A stretch of DNA of 64,000 nt from a bacterium. GTDB lineage: Bacteria; Cyanobacteriota; Vampirovibrionia; Gastranaerophilales; Gastranaerophilaceae. A program made the position numbers and the translations under genes. The first letter of the stretch is position 1, and every line of letters begins with the position of its first letter. The DNA lies in contig JAFUXT010000004.1 in NCBI GenBank assembly GCA_017470815.1, positions 24,639 through 88,638 of the forward strand. The letters are read 5' to 3'. Of this stretch, positions 27,610-37,748 are shown one piece after another. The notes beneath the pieces were generated by a model, which was given only the letters and a program-made list of their open reading frames with translations, did not search any database and was not told the origin of the DNA.

Positions 27610-27712
27610 TGTCATTGCGAGCCCGACAGGGCGTGGCAATCCAGCCGTTTTTGTAAATGACAACAAAATGCCGGATTGCTTCGTCGGCAATCTTTTGCCT
27701 TCTCACAATAAT
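27610..27712. repeat. Dispersed TGTCATTGCGAGC repeat
   Basis: The sequence tgtcattgcgagc ... gtggcaatcc ... ggattgcttcgtcggcaat belongs to the same family as 58334-58431. An apparent open frame over it is repeat-derived. Confidence 0.75.
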
Positions 27713-27791
27713 ATTATTATATATTATATCGAATTATAATATCTAATAATAAATTAATATATACAATATTGTAATTATATAGTCAAGTATA

Positions 27792-27797
27792 TAAAAT
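27792..27797 (+). promoter_or_regulatory. -10 element of the XRE gene; probable leaderless start
   Basis: TAAAAT, then taaact, then ATG, with no Shine-Dalgarno. The spacing is the same 6 nt as at other genes here. Confidence 0.55.
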
Positions 27798-27803
27798 TAA
27801 ACT

Positions 27804-28025
27804 ATGGACGAACAAAAAATACTTGAAACATTCGGCTTTAATCTTAAAATGTATAGAACTAAATTAAAGTTATCACAGGATAATATTGTTGATAAAACGG
27901 GTATGAGTAAGGCATATATCAGCAATATTGAGAACGGAAAGCACAATTTGTCTTTAATAAATGCTCTCAAATTGTCTGATGCTGTCGGAAAAAATATTGA
28001 GAGTATGCTAAAAGAGATTGAATAA
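27804..28025 (+). CDS. Small XRE-family helix-turn-helix protein
   Basis: This 73-residue Cro/CI-type regulator has FGFNLKMYRTKLKLSQDNIV followed by TGMSKAYISNIENGKHNLSL, a canonical recognition helix. It is divergent from the XRE gene at 27344-27553 and upstream of tgt, with a dispersed repeat between it and tgt. Confidence 0.88.
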   Translation: MDEQKILETFGFNLKMYRTKLKLSQDNIVDKTGMSKAYISNIENGKHNLSLINALKLSDAVGKNIESMLKEIE

Positions 28026-28034
28026 AATGTCGAA

Positions 28035-28141
28035 ATATGAGTGAAATGTGTTTTGTGAATTGTCTTTATCGGCATTGAAGCACATTTGACAGTTCTCAAA
28101 TCCGTAAAGATACATTCACATTTCACAATTCACGATTCACT
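28035..28141. repeat. Dispersed repeat with GTGAATCGTGAATTGTGAA-type ends
   Basis: The end cacatttcacaattcacg (followed by attcact) is an inverted, imperfect copy of the start gagtgaaatgtgttttgtgaa. Related sequence follows secA near 27190-27225 (gtgagtcgtgaaccgtgaat). It reaches to within 10 nt of the tgt start and leaves no visible Shine-Dalgarno. Confidence 0.65.
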
Positions 28142-28144
28142 TAA

Positions 28145-29269
<1,125 letters not shown>

Positions 29270-30571
29270 TTATCTGCCGAAAAAGTCGTAGGTTTTGCCG
29301 TTTTTCTGTGCATTATTCCATGCTCTTTGCATGTATGCTCTTTCGCCTTTAAATTTTTGTCCGGGGAATTGGCTTAAAGCATCAATATAATGCGGTTTTG
29401 CTATTTTTAGTGCTTTATTTCTCTGTGCTTGCGATAAATCTTCGGTTGACATTATTACTCTGTATACATTGCGTTTTTTGAGTCCTCTGCTTGCTGTTTT
29501 TAAAACAGTATGCGCTGCTGCCGAAGCATAATCTTTTTTTTCAAGATCTTTTTTAATAAATCTTGTCGGTGAACCTGCACGGTCAAATGCTTCAACCCCT
29601 TTATTAAATACGACATCTATTATGCCTGTTTGTACTGATGCGGGCGCATTATTAAACAAAGATTTACTCATATAAACAAGTGCATCAACTTTTGCATCAA
29701 GAATATCTTGTGCCAAAAGTTCATATGCCTTTGCTTGAGTAATTTTTGTTTTGCCGTTTACAATAATTTCACCGTCAACCCTGCCGGTATGACCGAAACC
29801 TATTGTCGGACAACCATGGGGGTATTCTTTACTGCGAACATTATCAGATTTGCAAACTAAATCAGGCTTTTGTTTTCTGCCTTCAATACCGATTAAAATA
29901 TCTTTTATATAGTGTTTGTCTATCCCTGTTGTTTTTACAACATCATCAAAACTTTTGACTGTGCCGGGGGTAATAATATATCTTCCGGGAATTTTTATTG
30001 TAGTTCCGCCTTTGACAGGGTAATCAAAATTTAAATTGGGATTGGCAATTCTTAATCTGTAAAGAGAAACTCCGTTGGCATTGGCAATTTTAACACCTTT
30101 TTGAGTTGTACCTTGCGGTACTGTATAATTTACAGGATGCCCGTAAGAAATATTTTTACCGACAACCCAATAACGACCGCCGTCAAGAGTAGATGTAATT
30201 TCTCTCTTTACCGGTCTGACAGGAGATGTTTTTTGTGCAGATTTTACTTTCTTTGAAGTGTTAACCTGTGAGGTCTTTTTTGCAACTTTCTGTTTTGACA
30301 CTCTTTTTGAGCGTTTTGGTTTTACTTTAATTCCTTTTTTATTTTTGTTTTTTGAGATTTTTGCGCTGACTGATTTAAAGTTCCCTGATAATAATTCTGT
30401 CAGGCTTTGCAATATATCAAATGTTTTTTCAGGTTTAATATTTGACGGAATGAATTTATCTATATTATTGGTAATCGGAGTTAAATGCGGGGTAATTTGT
30501 GCAGATGCTTTTTGTCCTGCGCTTAATGCCATTGAACCAATTAACACCTTACTTATTAAATTAACTTTCAT
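29270..30571 (-). CDS. Exported LysM/GH24 lysozyme-like cell-wall hydrolase
   Basis: This 433-residue protein has a signal peptide ending ASAQ near residue 24. A basic Lys-rich linker (about 70-115) precedes a LysM-like segment (YTVPQGTTQKGVKIANANGV ... GTTIKIPG). The C-terminal domain matches phage-type lysozyme (GH24): IEGRKQKP with the catalytic Glu, then CPTIGFGHTGR. It is expected to cut peptidoglycan outside the cytoplasm. It is downstream of the pectate lyase on the same strand; a role in wall remodelling is more likely than phage lysis because no phage genes are near. Confidence 0.85.
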   Translation of the reverse strand: MKVNLISKVLIGSMALSAGQKASAQITPHLTPITNNIDKFIPSNIKPEKTFDILQSLTELLSGNFKSVSAKISKNKNKKGIKVKPKRSKRVSKQKVAKKTSQVNTSKKVKSAQKTSPVRPVKREITSTLDGGRYWVVGKNISYGHPVNYTVPQGTTQKGVKIANANGVSLYRLRIANPNLNFDYPVKGGTTIKIPGRYIITPGTVKSFDDVVKTTGIDKHYIKDILIGIEGRKQKPDLVCKSDNVRSKEYPHGCPTIGFGHTGRVDGEIIVNGKTKITQAKAYELLAQDILDAKVDALVYMSKSLFNNAPASVQTGIIDVVFNKGVEAFDRAGSPTRFIKKDLEKKDYASAAAHTVLKTASRGLKKRNVYRVIMSTEDLSQAQRNKALKIAKPHYIDALSQFPGQKFKGERAYMQRAWNNAQKNGKTYDFFGR

Positions 30572-30633
30572 ATATTACAACTCCTTGTCTATGCAAAAGT
30601 TATAAAAATTCAAAAAAATTTTTTTTGCCTGAT

Positions 30634-31746
30634 TTATTTGTTTTTACTATATTTCCAAGTACTATATGTATCAAGCACTTCTTGAAGATAATAACCATAC
30701 CATTCATAACCAATGCGTCTTTCCTGAGGAATTTCTTTCAGGTTGTATTTTTTTTCACTCTGACGATTTGCAAAAAACGGTTTATTTGTTTCTATATCAT
30801 AAAATTTCGCCCAAATTGGCTGACATGAATTACAATAAATAATCTTTGCATCATAATTTCCGCTTTTATCTTTAAAAATTTTTATTGCAGCGTTTTCAAT
30901 TTTATTATTTATAATCCATTCAACAGCACTTTCAACCGATTTTTTTATCTGCGGTGAAGGATTATCTAATGACATTAAAAAGAGTAATATTTCCGCCGAT
31001 TCTTTGCCTGCATCAATGGCAGGCAGTTCATACGCCCTTGCTTTTGTCGGTGTGAGCGTTTTTTTATCATATTGCTGCGCCCATAGAGTCAGTTTACCAT
31101 TTTGGATTATTTGCGTTTTTAAAATACAATCAATTCCCTTTTCAACGGCTATTTTTGCCCTGTGCGCTGTGTTATTATCAACATATTCAAACGGATATGA
31201 TTTTTCGGAAACTTTTTTAAGCAATTTTAATACATTTATCATTGCATTGTCATTGTATGTAATATCTGATTGATAAATTTTCTTATTGCGATCTCTTTTG
31301 GCTTCCTGCGGAAATCCGCCGTTTTTATATTGAGAATTAAGCAAAAATTCAATTCCGTTCAATGCCGAATCTTCAGCCCAAATACTATTTGTTGCTCCAT
31401 ACAATCTGGAAAGATAAATAATTTCTGTTGTAGTTGCATAATTATCAATTGTCGGGTAAGAATTTTTGACAACTTTTTTATCTTTTTCAATTCTTTTTTC
31501 CGCATAAGAACTAATTATATCCGGATAATAATAGTCTTTCGGAAAACCGCCTGATTTATGTTGATAAGTCAGACAGTTTTTGCCAATTTGAATGGCTTCA
31601 TCTGTTTTGAAAAAGGACAATTTAAAATTTGGCGCAATTTGTACCCATGTGCGAAGTTTTGGTTCTTGTGACACAGGTAGCGCAATTATATTTGCTGTAA
31701 AAATTAATAAAAAAATGTAAAATATTATTTTATAATGACATTTCAT
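30634..31746 (-). CDS. Exported pectate lyase-like protein, PL10 family
   Basis: This 370-residue protein has an N-terminal signal or anchor segment (FYIFLLIFTANIIALP). PL10 (PelA-type) signatures are clear: QHKSGGFPKD, TIDNYATTTEI, QYKNGGFPQE, SDITYNDNAM (calcium/substrate Asp-Asn), then TLTPTKARAYELPAID, containing the Arg of the catalytic site. PL10 enzymes cleave polygalacturonate by beta-elimination. It is divergent from two GT8 genes and a UDP-glucuronate epimerase, and 4 kb from a GH88/105 hydrolase. Confidence 0.88.
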   Translation of the reverse strand: MKCHYKIIFYIFLLIFTANIIALPVSQEPKLRTWVQIAPNFKLSFFKTDEAIQIGKNCLTYQHKSGGFPKDYYYPDIISSYAEKRIEKDKKVVKNSYPTIDNYATTTEIIYLSRLYGATNSIWAEDSALNGIEFLLNSQYKNGGFPQEAKRDRNKKIYQSDITYNDNAMINVLKLLKKVSEKSYPFEYVDNNTAHRAKIAVEKGIDCILKTQIIQNGKLTLWAQQYDKKTLTPTKARAYELPAIDAGKESAEILLFLMSLDNPSPQIKKSVESAVEWIINNKIENAAIKIFKDKSGNYDAKIIYCNSCQPIWAKFYDIETNKPFFANRQSEKKYNLKEIPQERRIGYEWYGYYLQEVLDTYSTWKYSKNK

Positions 31747-31853
31747 TTGATTGCCGTTACCATTACAATTTTATAATATCACATTTTAAGAAAACTCAAT
31801 AAATTTTGAGAAAATTTTACATATGGTATAATATCAAAATAGATTGAGGTTTT

Positions 31854-32807
31854 ATGACTAAAAGATGTATTTGGTTTTTAATAGCAATATTTTGTTTATT
31901 TATAATCTTAAGTTGTATATTTGTTTTTTGTGAACATAAAGATAAAAATAAAATTGTGAATATTGTATTTACGACAGATGTTAATTATAAAGACTACCTC
32001 AAAACTACTATAAGAAGCGCAATAGCAAATAAAAATAAAGATTCTGTCTATAACATAAATATTGTATGCGTCGATTTGCCAAAATCAGAGGAAGATAAAT
32101 TCAAGAAATTTGAATCAAAGAATGTTCACATCAATCCTGTTTCGGTATCCTTACAGGATATAAAAGATGTTGGGAATTATGAGGTATCTTATTTTGTAAC
32201 AAGAGCCGATTTGTTTAAGTTTTTTATGCCGGAATTGTTTCCAAAACTTGATAAAATACTTTATATTGATGTAGATGTAGCGATAATGAAAGATTTAACC
32301 GATTTATATAATACAGATTTAAAAGATAAATTTATTGGTGTTGTAAATAAGCCTATAATGGAGTATTCTGCTGATGGCTATACAATATTCGGTAAATATT
32401 TCCCAAAAAGGGAAAGACATTATAATTGCGGAGTAATGTTGTTTAATCTGAAATTGTGGCGTGAGAATGATATTACGCAGGCCCTTGTGAATGAAAAAAA
32501 TGAAAAAAAAGAAACAGATTTAATGACTCAATATGTTTTTAATGCTGTTTTGCCTCAAAGCAAAATTAAAGCTCTTGCACCGATTAATAATGTTTTTACC
32601 CAATGGGATGATGTTATGTTTAAAAAATATCAATTTTGGTTTACTTATTTTCCGTATTGCATAACAGGTGCGAAATGCAATTATGACAATTTGATTAAAG
32701 ATGCGGTTATAATACATTACCTTGACGCACAAAAACCATGGAAATTCAGAAAAAATCATACTTCAAAATATTGGCTCAAATATGAAAAACAAGAGGATTA
32801 TGAATAA
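31854..32807 (+). CDS. Membrane-anchored GT8 glycosyltransferase (first of pair)
   Basis: This 317-residue protein has an N-terminal transmembrane anchor (about residues 6-25). GT8 motifs: LYIDVDVAIMKDL (metal-binding Asp-x-Asp), YNCGVMLFNLKLW, and the C-terminal HYLDAQKPW. GT8 enzymes are retaining and use UDP-glucose, UDP-galactose or, in plants, UDP-galacturonate. A gagg Shine-Dalgarno is present. The stop abuts the start of the paralogue at 32808, so the two are cotranscribed with the epimerase. Confidence 0.9.
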   Translation: MTKRCIWFLIAIFCLFIILSCIFVFCEHKDKNKIVNIVFTTDVNYKDYLKTTIRSAIANKNKDSVYNINIVCVDLPKSEEDKFKKFESKNVHINPVSVSLQDIKDVGNYEVSYFVTRADLFKFFMPELFPKLDKILYIDVDVAIMKDLTDLYNTDLKDKFIGVVNKPIMEYSADGYTIFGKYFPKRERHYNCGVMLFNLKLWRENDITQALVNEKNEKKETDLMTQYVFNAVLPQSKIKALAPINNVFTQWDDVMFKKYQFWFTYFPYCITGAKCNYDNLIKDAVIIHYLDAQKPWKFRKNHTSKYWLKYEKQEDYE

Positions 32808-33770
32808 ATGAAATTAAAATTGGGAATTTTTGGAATTGTATTTGTTATTTTGTTAATCGCATTAGGTATTTTATGTCAGAAATTTATAATCACTAATCCT
32901 AATCATGATGTAAATATTCTTTTTAATACCGATAAAAATTATGCACAGTACACAAAAGTTGCCATAAAATCTGCGATAATGAACAAAAATCCCGATAGTA
33001 TTTATCATATAAATGTGTTGTGTGTTGATATTCCCCAAAAAGAATGTGATGAATTTAAACTGCTTGCAGATAAAAATGTTCAAATAAAAGTAAAAATTGA
33101 AACAAAATCTACACTTAAAAACATTGGTAATTATGAGATTGCTCATTATGTAACCAGAACGGATTTGTTTAAATTTCTTTTTAGTGAGATATATTCCGAA
33201 GATAAAATGCTTTATATAGATTCAGATACTTTAATCCGTGCGGATTTGACAAAATTGTATAATACAGATATTTCTAATTATTATTTGGCTGCTGTTATGA
33301 AAATGGAGCCTGATTATAATGAACTCGATGAGCCGACATATTTTTATAATTGCGGAGTTTTATTGTTGAATTTGAAAAAGTTTAGAGAACACAATATTTC
33401 TAATATCCTGATTACAGCAAAGAATGAGGACGAATTTAAAGATTATCAGACTCAAAGAGTTTTTAATGAGGTGATAACAATAGATGAAATGAAAATTCTT
33501 TCTCCAATTTACAATGATATTGAACGTTGGAATGATGAATATATAAAAAATTATAATTATTTCAAAACATATTTTCCATATTCATTAAAATATCCGACCA
33601 TTAAACAATTAGATAAAAATGCCGTAATTGTACATTATGCAGGAAGTAACAAGCCATGGATAAATGATAATGTGAAATATGCAAATGAATGGTGGAAATA
33701 TGCAAGATTAATCAATCCGATTTGGCAGATAGAAAATAAGATTTATGAAAAGAAAATATCAAAGGAGTAA
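32808..33770 (+). CDS. Membrane-anchored GT8 glycosyltransferase (second of pair)
   Basis: This 320-residue protein has an N-terminal anchor. The motifs are the same as in the preceding gene (LYIDSDTLIRADL, FYNCGVLLLNLKKF, HYAGSNKPW), and the two share the VNI(L/V)F.TD.NY start, so they arose by tandem duplication. Slightly different acceptor regions suggest two successive sugar-transfer steps. It directly follows its paralogue. Confidence 0.9.
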   Translation: MKLKLGIFGIVFVILLIALGILCQKFIITNPNHDVNILFNTDKNYAQYTKVAIKSAIMNKNPDSIYHINVLCVDIPQKECDEFKLLADKNVQIKVKIETKSTLKNIGNYEIAHYVTRTDLFKFLFSEIYSEDKMLYIDSDTLIRADLTKLYNTDISNYYLAAVMKMEPDYNELDEPTYFYNCGVLLLNLKKFREHNISNILITAKNEDEFKDYQTQRVFNEVITIDEMKILSPIYNDIERWNDEYIKNYNYFKTYFPYSLKYPTIKQLDKNAVIVHYAGSNKPWINDNVKYANEWWKYARLINPIWQIENKIYEKKISKE

Positions 33771-33772
33771 AA

Positions 33773-34720
33773 ATGAATATTTTAGTAACAGGTTGTGCCG
33801 GTTTTATAGGATCATGGATTTGTCAAAAATTATTGAATAACAACGATTACAAAGTAATTGGAATAGATAACTTTGACCCGTATTATCCCAAAGAAATAAA
33901 ACTTGATAATATGAAAGATTTTGAAAATAACTCAAATTTCAGTTTTTTGGAAATTGACATAACAGATACTAATGCAATGAATAATTTATTTGAAAATAAT
34001 TCAATCGATTTGGTTATTCACCTTGCAGCAAAAGCAGGAGTCAGAAGTTCTGTTCTTCATCCGTTGGATTATGACAGAGTTAACACTTTTGGAACATTAA
34101 ATATTCTTGACTGCATGAAAAAATACGGCACAAAAAAAATGATTTTTGCTTCATCATCTTCTGTTTACGGAGATATAGAGAAAACAAAATTTACCGAAGA
34201 TATGACAGATTTAAAACCATTATCTGTCTATGCTCAAAGTAAAAAATCTGCAGAAGAATATATTGGATTATACTGTCGGCAATATGGTTTAAACGCTGTT
34301 TGTTTCCGATTTTTTACTGTTTACGGGGAAAAACAAAGACCGGATTTGGCGATTTGTAAATTTACAAGACAAATTAAAAATGACCTGACATTAACTATGT
34401 ACGGCGATGGTTCAACATATAGAGATTACACTCATGTTGAAGATATAACAAACGGAATTTTATCTGCAATAAATTATAACAAAACACCTTTCGAAATTAT
34501 AAATTTAGGCTCAGAAAATCCTGTTAAATTGTCAGATTTAATTGCAATGCTTGAAGATATTATCGGTAAAAAAGCAAATATAGAAATTAAACCCATTCCG
34601 GGAGAGGACATGAAAAGAACTTATGCGGATACTTCTAAAGCAAAAGAACTTTTGGGTTATATTCCAAAAATTGATTTCAAAACAGGATTAGAAGATTATG
34701 TGAAATCGTATGATAATTAA
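33773..34720 (+). CDS. UDP-glucuronate 4-epimerase-like NAD-dependent epimerase
   Basis: This 315-residue SDR protein has the NAD-binding GCAGFIGSWI, the catalytic SSSSVYG and YAQSKKSAEEY, and the GlcA-epimerase-like DNFDPYYPKEIKLDNM and RFFTVYGEKQRPDLA. The family typically interconverts UDP-glucuronate and UDP-galacturonate. It is third in the operon with two GT8 enzymes, so it likely makes their donor. A perfect aaggag precedes the ATG. It could alternatively act on UDP-glucose or UDP-GalNAc. Confidence 0.88.
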   Translation: MNILVTGCAGFIGSWICQKLLNNNDYKVIGIDNFDPYYPKEIKLDNMKDFENNSNFSFLEIDITDTNAMNNLFENNSIDLVIHLAAKAGVRSSVLHPLDYDRVNTFGTLNILDCMKKYGTKKMIFASSSSVYGDIEKTKFTEDMTDLKPLSVYAQSKKSAEEYIGLYCRQYGLNAVCFRFFTVYGEKQRPDLAICKFTRQIKNDLTLTMYGDGSTYRDYTHVEDITNGILSAINYNKTPFEIINLGSENPVKLSDLIAMLEDIIGKKANIEIKPIPGEDMKRTYADTSKAKELLGYIPKIDFKTGLEDYVKSYDN

Positions 34721-35923
34721 TTTTCAACGGAATGTTTTTTCTCTAAAGCAGGGAAAAGCAGTATAATTGCCAGAATCATAAATAAAGCAAGAGTATTAAA
34801 AATTCCGAATTTATCGTATATAAATTTAAAATTTAAAAGCAGGAAGAATGACATAAAATCTTCTGCAAAAATATTTACCGATGCAGAAGTTGCTCTATTT
34901 TCGTCATCGGTATATCTGTGAAGATTTGAAATATTAAATACTCCGAAGATTACAAATAATAGTATTGCTGCACATATAATCAACAATGCGCAGAATATAT
35001 ATATAATTTTTAATGTAATACCCTGTGATTAAAAGTATAAATGATATTATTACAGCAATATATTCCGTTGTAACAAGTTTATTTTTGAATTTTTGTAAGA
35101 ATTTTTTTGCACTTAAACCACCGAATCCTCTAAAAATTTGGTTTACAAAATTTACAATGCCGTATAATATTACAGGAGCGGAGGATAGTTTCAACAGAGG
35201 TTGAAAGTTCCAGACAAATATACTTGTAAACCCTGATAATAACGCAGAGTAGTACACATAATAATTAATTTTGATGTCAGAAAATACAGATTTTATTCCT
35301 TTAAAGATATTTTTGGCATAAATGACCGGTTTGATTTTTCCCTGACTTTCAGGTTTCGTATTTGGCAGAAAGAAAAGACTTGATACCGCAATAATTTGAG
35401 TGAGAAGTTCTATATATAATATTGTTTTAAAACCAAAATATTTGTATAAAATTACACCGGCAAAACAACTTATTGCAGAGCCTAAAGAGGTAAAAAATGA
35501 AAGTTTCCCATATTTGTCGGTCATTTCCTTACTGATATTTTTTTGTTCCAAGTATTCATAGATATAACTGTCAACATTCCCCCTGTAAAGTGCTTTAAAT
35601 AGTCCATATAGTATTTCCCCGCCAAGAACTATCCAAAAACCGTCAAAATTTATCCATAAAACAACTCTTGCCATAAAGAGGAAATATGCCGTTATCAAAA
35701 TATATTTTTTGGGAAAAATGTCACCGACAAAACCCATAAAAAATTTACCCAAAAGGCATGTTGCACTATATATACTCTGACATAATATAAAATCAGAAAA
35801 ATTTAATCCGTTATGCAGATAAAATAAAAATGATATAGGCATTACAAATCTTTGGTATTGCAAAAATGTTGCAAAATTCAAAATCGGTAACGGATTAATT
35901 TCTTTGCTTTTAACATTTTCCAT
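34717..35923 (-). pseudogene. MFS transporter broken by a frameshift
   Basis: Two overlapping minus-strand frames make one transporter. 35923 to about 35023 encodes the first nine or so membrane segments (LPILNFATFLQYQRF, KFFMGFVGDIFPKKY). The other frame (about 35022 to 34717) continues with GITLKIIYIFCALLIICAAI and two more helices. Removing one base at the GGG (plus 35021-35023) would join ILLITG with ITLKIIY in one frame. It may be a true pseudogene, a variable site or an assembly error. The context suggests uptake of uronate oligosaccharides or monomers. Confidence 0.75.
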
Positions 35924-35951
35924 ATATTTTATATTATATCAGAAAATATGT

Positions 35952-35957
35952 TATAAT
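35952..35957 (+). promoter_or_regulatory. -10 element of the GH88/105 gene; probable leaderless start
   Basis: TATAAT, then ctttga, then ATG, with no Shine-Dalgarno. Confidence 0.7.
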
Positions 35958-35963
35958 CTTTGA

Positions 35964-37181
35964 ATGAATAAAAAAACCTATATTTTCATATCAATATTAT
36001 TGTTATTTTGTTTTGTTATTCTAATTTGGTTTTGTAATACATTTACATACCGTATAAATGGTATATCTAAAATTCATTCATTGAATAACGTCAATATTGC
36101 AAAAAAATACATAAAAAAAATATCTGATGAAAATTATTATTCTATTTCATATTTTGATAATGCCGTATTTTCATGGAATACAGAAATTTTGCAATACTAT
36201 AATATGAATAATTTTCGCTATTACAACGCTTTTGTATTTTGGGCATTATTAAAGACCGGATATGACCAAAAACTGCCACAAGCATTTTATGATGATATAT
36301 TTACTGCCGACGGAGTTGTAAATACAGAACGCAACTCTGATAATAACAGTGTTTCAGGAGAATTGGATACAATTTTTGTTTATTATCCGTTGTATGATTT
36401 ACCTCCCAAAAAGAAATATTCACTTGCAATAGAAAAAGCATATAAAGATTTGTCTTCTCAAGATATTTTGAAAAATCTTGCAGGAAATTATGTGCATAAA
36501 CAAAATAATGATAATTGGGACATGTATGAATTTTGTTTAGACGGATTATTTATGGCATTACCTTTTTATTTTAAGCATGACAAAAATGAGCCGGATATAT
36601 TCTACCGAATGAATTGGGTGTCAGAAAAACTGCGTCTTAAAAACGGTTTGTATTCTCATGGTGCACAATCAGACGGGACACCGAATAAAGTGGTATGGCT
36701 TCGAGGTACAGGATGGTATGCAATGACTCAGATAGAATTATTATCTATGATGAAAAATAAAACATATAAAAATATAATGCAAAAACAATTAATCCAATTT
36801 TTTGACGGTATGCTAAAATATCAGGATTTAAAAACAGGCATGTGGCGAAATGTTGTATATCCGAAAGTAAATAAGTGTAATTATTTTGAATCTTCCGGAA
36901 CTCTTATGATGGCTTATTCTCTATTAAAAGCTTATGACAAAGGATATGTAAAAGATGAAAAATATCTGAATTCGGGTTTAAGGGCATATAACGGTGTAAT
37001 GGATAATAATTTTATAAATCGTGATGGAGGGAAATTGACTAATATCTACCTTTCTTCAAATGTAAAAGAAAATGCGCAAGAATACTGCAAATGCGATTTA
37101 TATGTCGCTGATGAGGCAAAAGGTTTTGCTTCTTTGATTTTGGCAACGGAAATAGTAAATAAAGTATTAAAAAATAAATAA
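35964..37181 (+). CDS. Membrane-anchored unsaturated uronyl hydrolase, GH88/GH105 family
   Basis: This 405-residue protein has an N-terminal membrane anchor (about 5-25). Family features: MYEFCLDGLFMALPF, the typical NGLYSHG, and VVWLRGTGWYAMTQIELL. These (alpha/alpha)6-barrel enzymes hydrolyse the unsaturated uronic acid left at chain ends by polysaccharide lyases, so it fits the PL10 lyase in the same region. The anchor places the catalytic domain outside the cytoplasmic membrane. Confidence 0.87.
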   Translation: MNKKTYIFISILLLFCFVILIWFCNTFTYRINGISKIHSLNNVNIAKKYIKKISDENYYSISYFDNAVFSWNTEILQYYNMNNFRYYNAFVFWALLKTGYDQKLPQAFYDDIFTADGVVNTERNSDNNSVSGELDTIFVYYPLYDLPPKKKYSLAIEKAYKDLSSQDILKNLAGNYVHKQNNDNWDMYEFCLDGLFMALPFYFKHDKNEPDIFYRMNWVSEKLRLKNGLYSHGAQSDGTPNKVVWLRGTGWYAMTQIELLSMMKNKTYKNIMQKQLIQFFDGMLKYQDLKTGMWRNVVYPKVNKCNYFESSGTLMMAYSLLKAYDKGYVKDEKYLNSGLRAYNGVMDNNFINRDGGKLTNIYLSSNVKENAQEYCKCDLYVADEAKGFASLILATEIVNKVLKNK

Positions 37182-37217
37182 ATATGATATGATATAATTA
37201 TGTTCGGGAGAGATATT

Positions 37218-37697
37218 ATGCAAAGAATTGGTATCGGTTATGATATTCATAAATTAATACAGGGCAGGGATTTAATAATCGGCGGAGTAAAAATTACGCA
37301 CGAAAAAGGTCTGCTTGGTCATTCTGATGCAGATGTTTTAATTCACGCAATTATAGATGCAATGCTTGGTGCTTTGGCATTAGATGATATTGGTACACTT
37401 TTTCCGGATACTGATGCGAGTTATAAAGATGCAGACAGTACCATATTATTAAAAAAAGTTTTTAAAATAATTAAAGATAAGGGGTTTTCAATAGTTAATA
37501 TTGACAGTAATATTATTGCTCAAGAGCCCAAAATGATGCCTTATATTCCGAAAATGAAATCGGCACTTGCACAAATTTTGGGAATTAAACCAAATGATAT
37601 TTCTATAAAGGCAAAAACAAAAGAAAATCTTGATGCCGTAGGTCAAAAATTGGCTATTGAAGCAAATGCAGTTGTTCTTTTAGAAAATAAAGGTTAA
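37218..37697 (+). CDS. ispF: 2-C-methyl-D-erythritol 2,4-cyclodiphosphate synthase
   Basis: This MEP-pathway enzyme forms the cyclic diphosphate from the IspE product. I take ATG 37218 (MQRIGIGYDIHKL) because gggagag lies just upstream and the family starts here; an ATG at 37200 follows the -10 TATAAT (37194-37199) too closely. Metal ligands are in GYDIHKL and HSDADVLIHAI; FPDTD and KAKTKENL are conserved. Length is 159 residues. Confidence 0.95.
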   Translation: MQRIGIGYDIHKLIQGRDLIIGGVKITHEKGLLGHSDADVLIHAIIDAMLGALALDDIGTLFPDTDASYKDADSTILLKKVFKIIKDKGFSIVNIDSNIIAQEPKMMPYIPKMKSALAQILGIKPNDISIKAKTKENLDAVGQKLAIEANAVVLLENKG

Positions 37698-37736
37698 ATT
37701 TCTTTATAAAGTCTTTTATTTTATTATGAATTGGGG

Positions 37737-37742
37737 TATGAT
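37737..37742 (+). promoter_or_regulatory. -10 element of the acyltransferase gene; probable leaderless start
   Basis: TATGAT, then agttct, then ATG, with no Shine-Dalgarno. Confidence 0.55.
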
Positions 37743-37748
37743 AGTTCT

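Noticed and set aside
27536..27739. Open frame of 67 codons over the TGTCATTGC repeat
   Set aside because: It is a translation of a dispersed repeat with no Shine-Dalgarno; the same family elsewhere has no conserved frame.
29270..30571. Phage endolysin indicating a prophage
   Set aside because: It has a signal peptide and LysM domain, and no phage structural genes are nearby; a host wall hydrolase is more likely.
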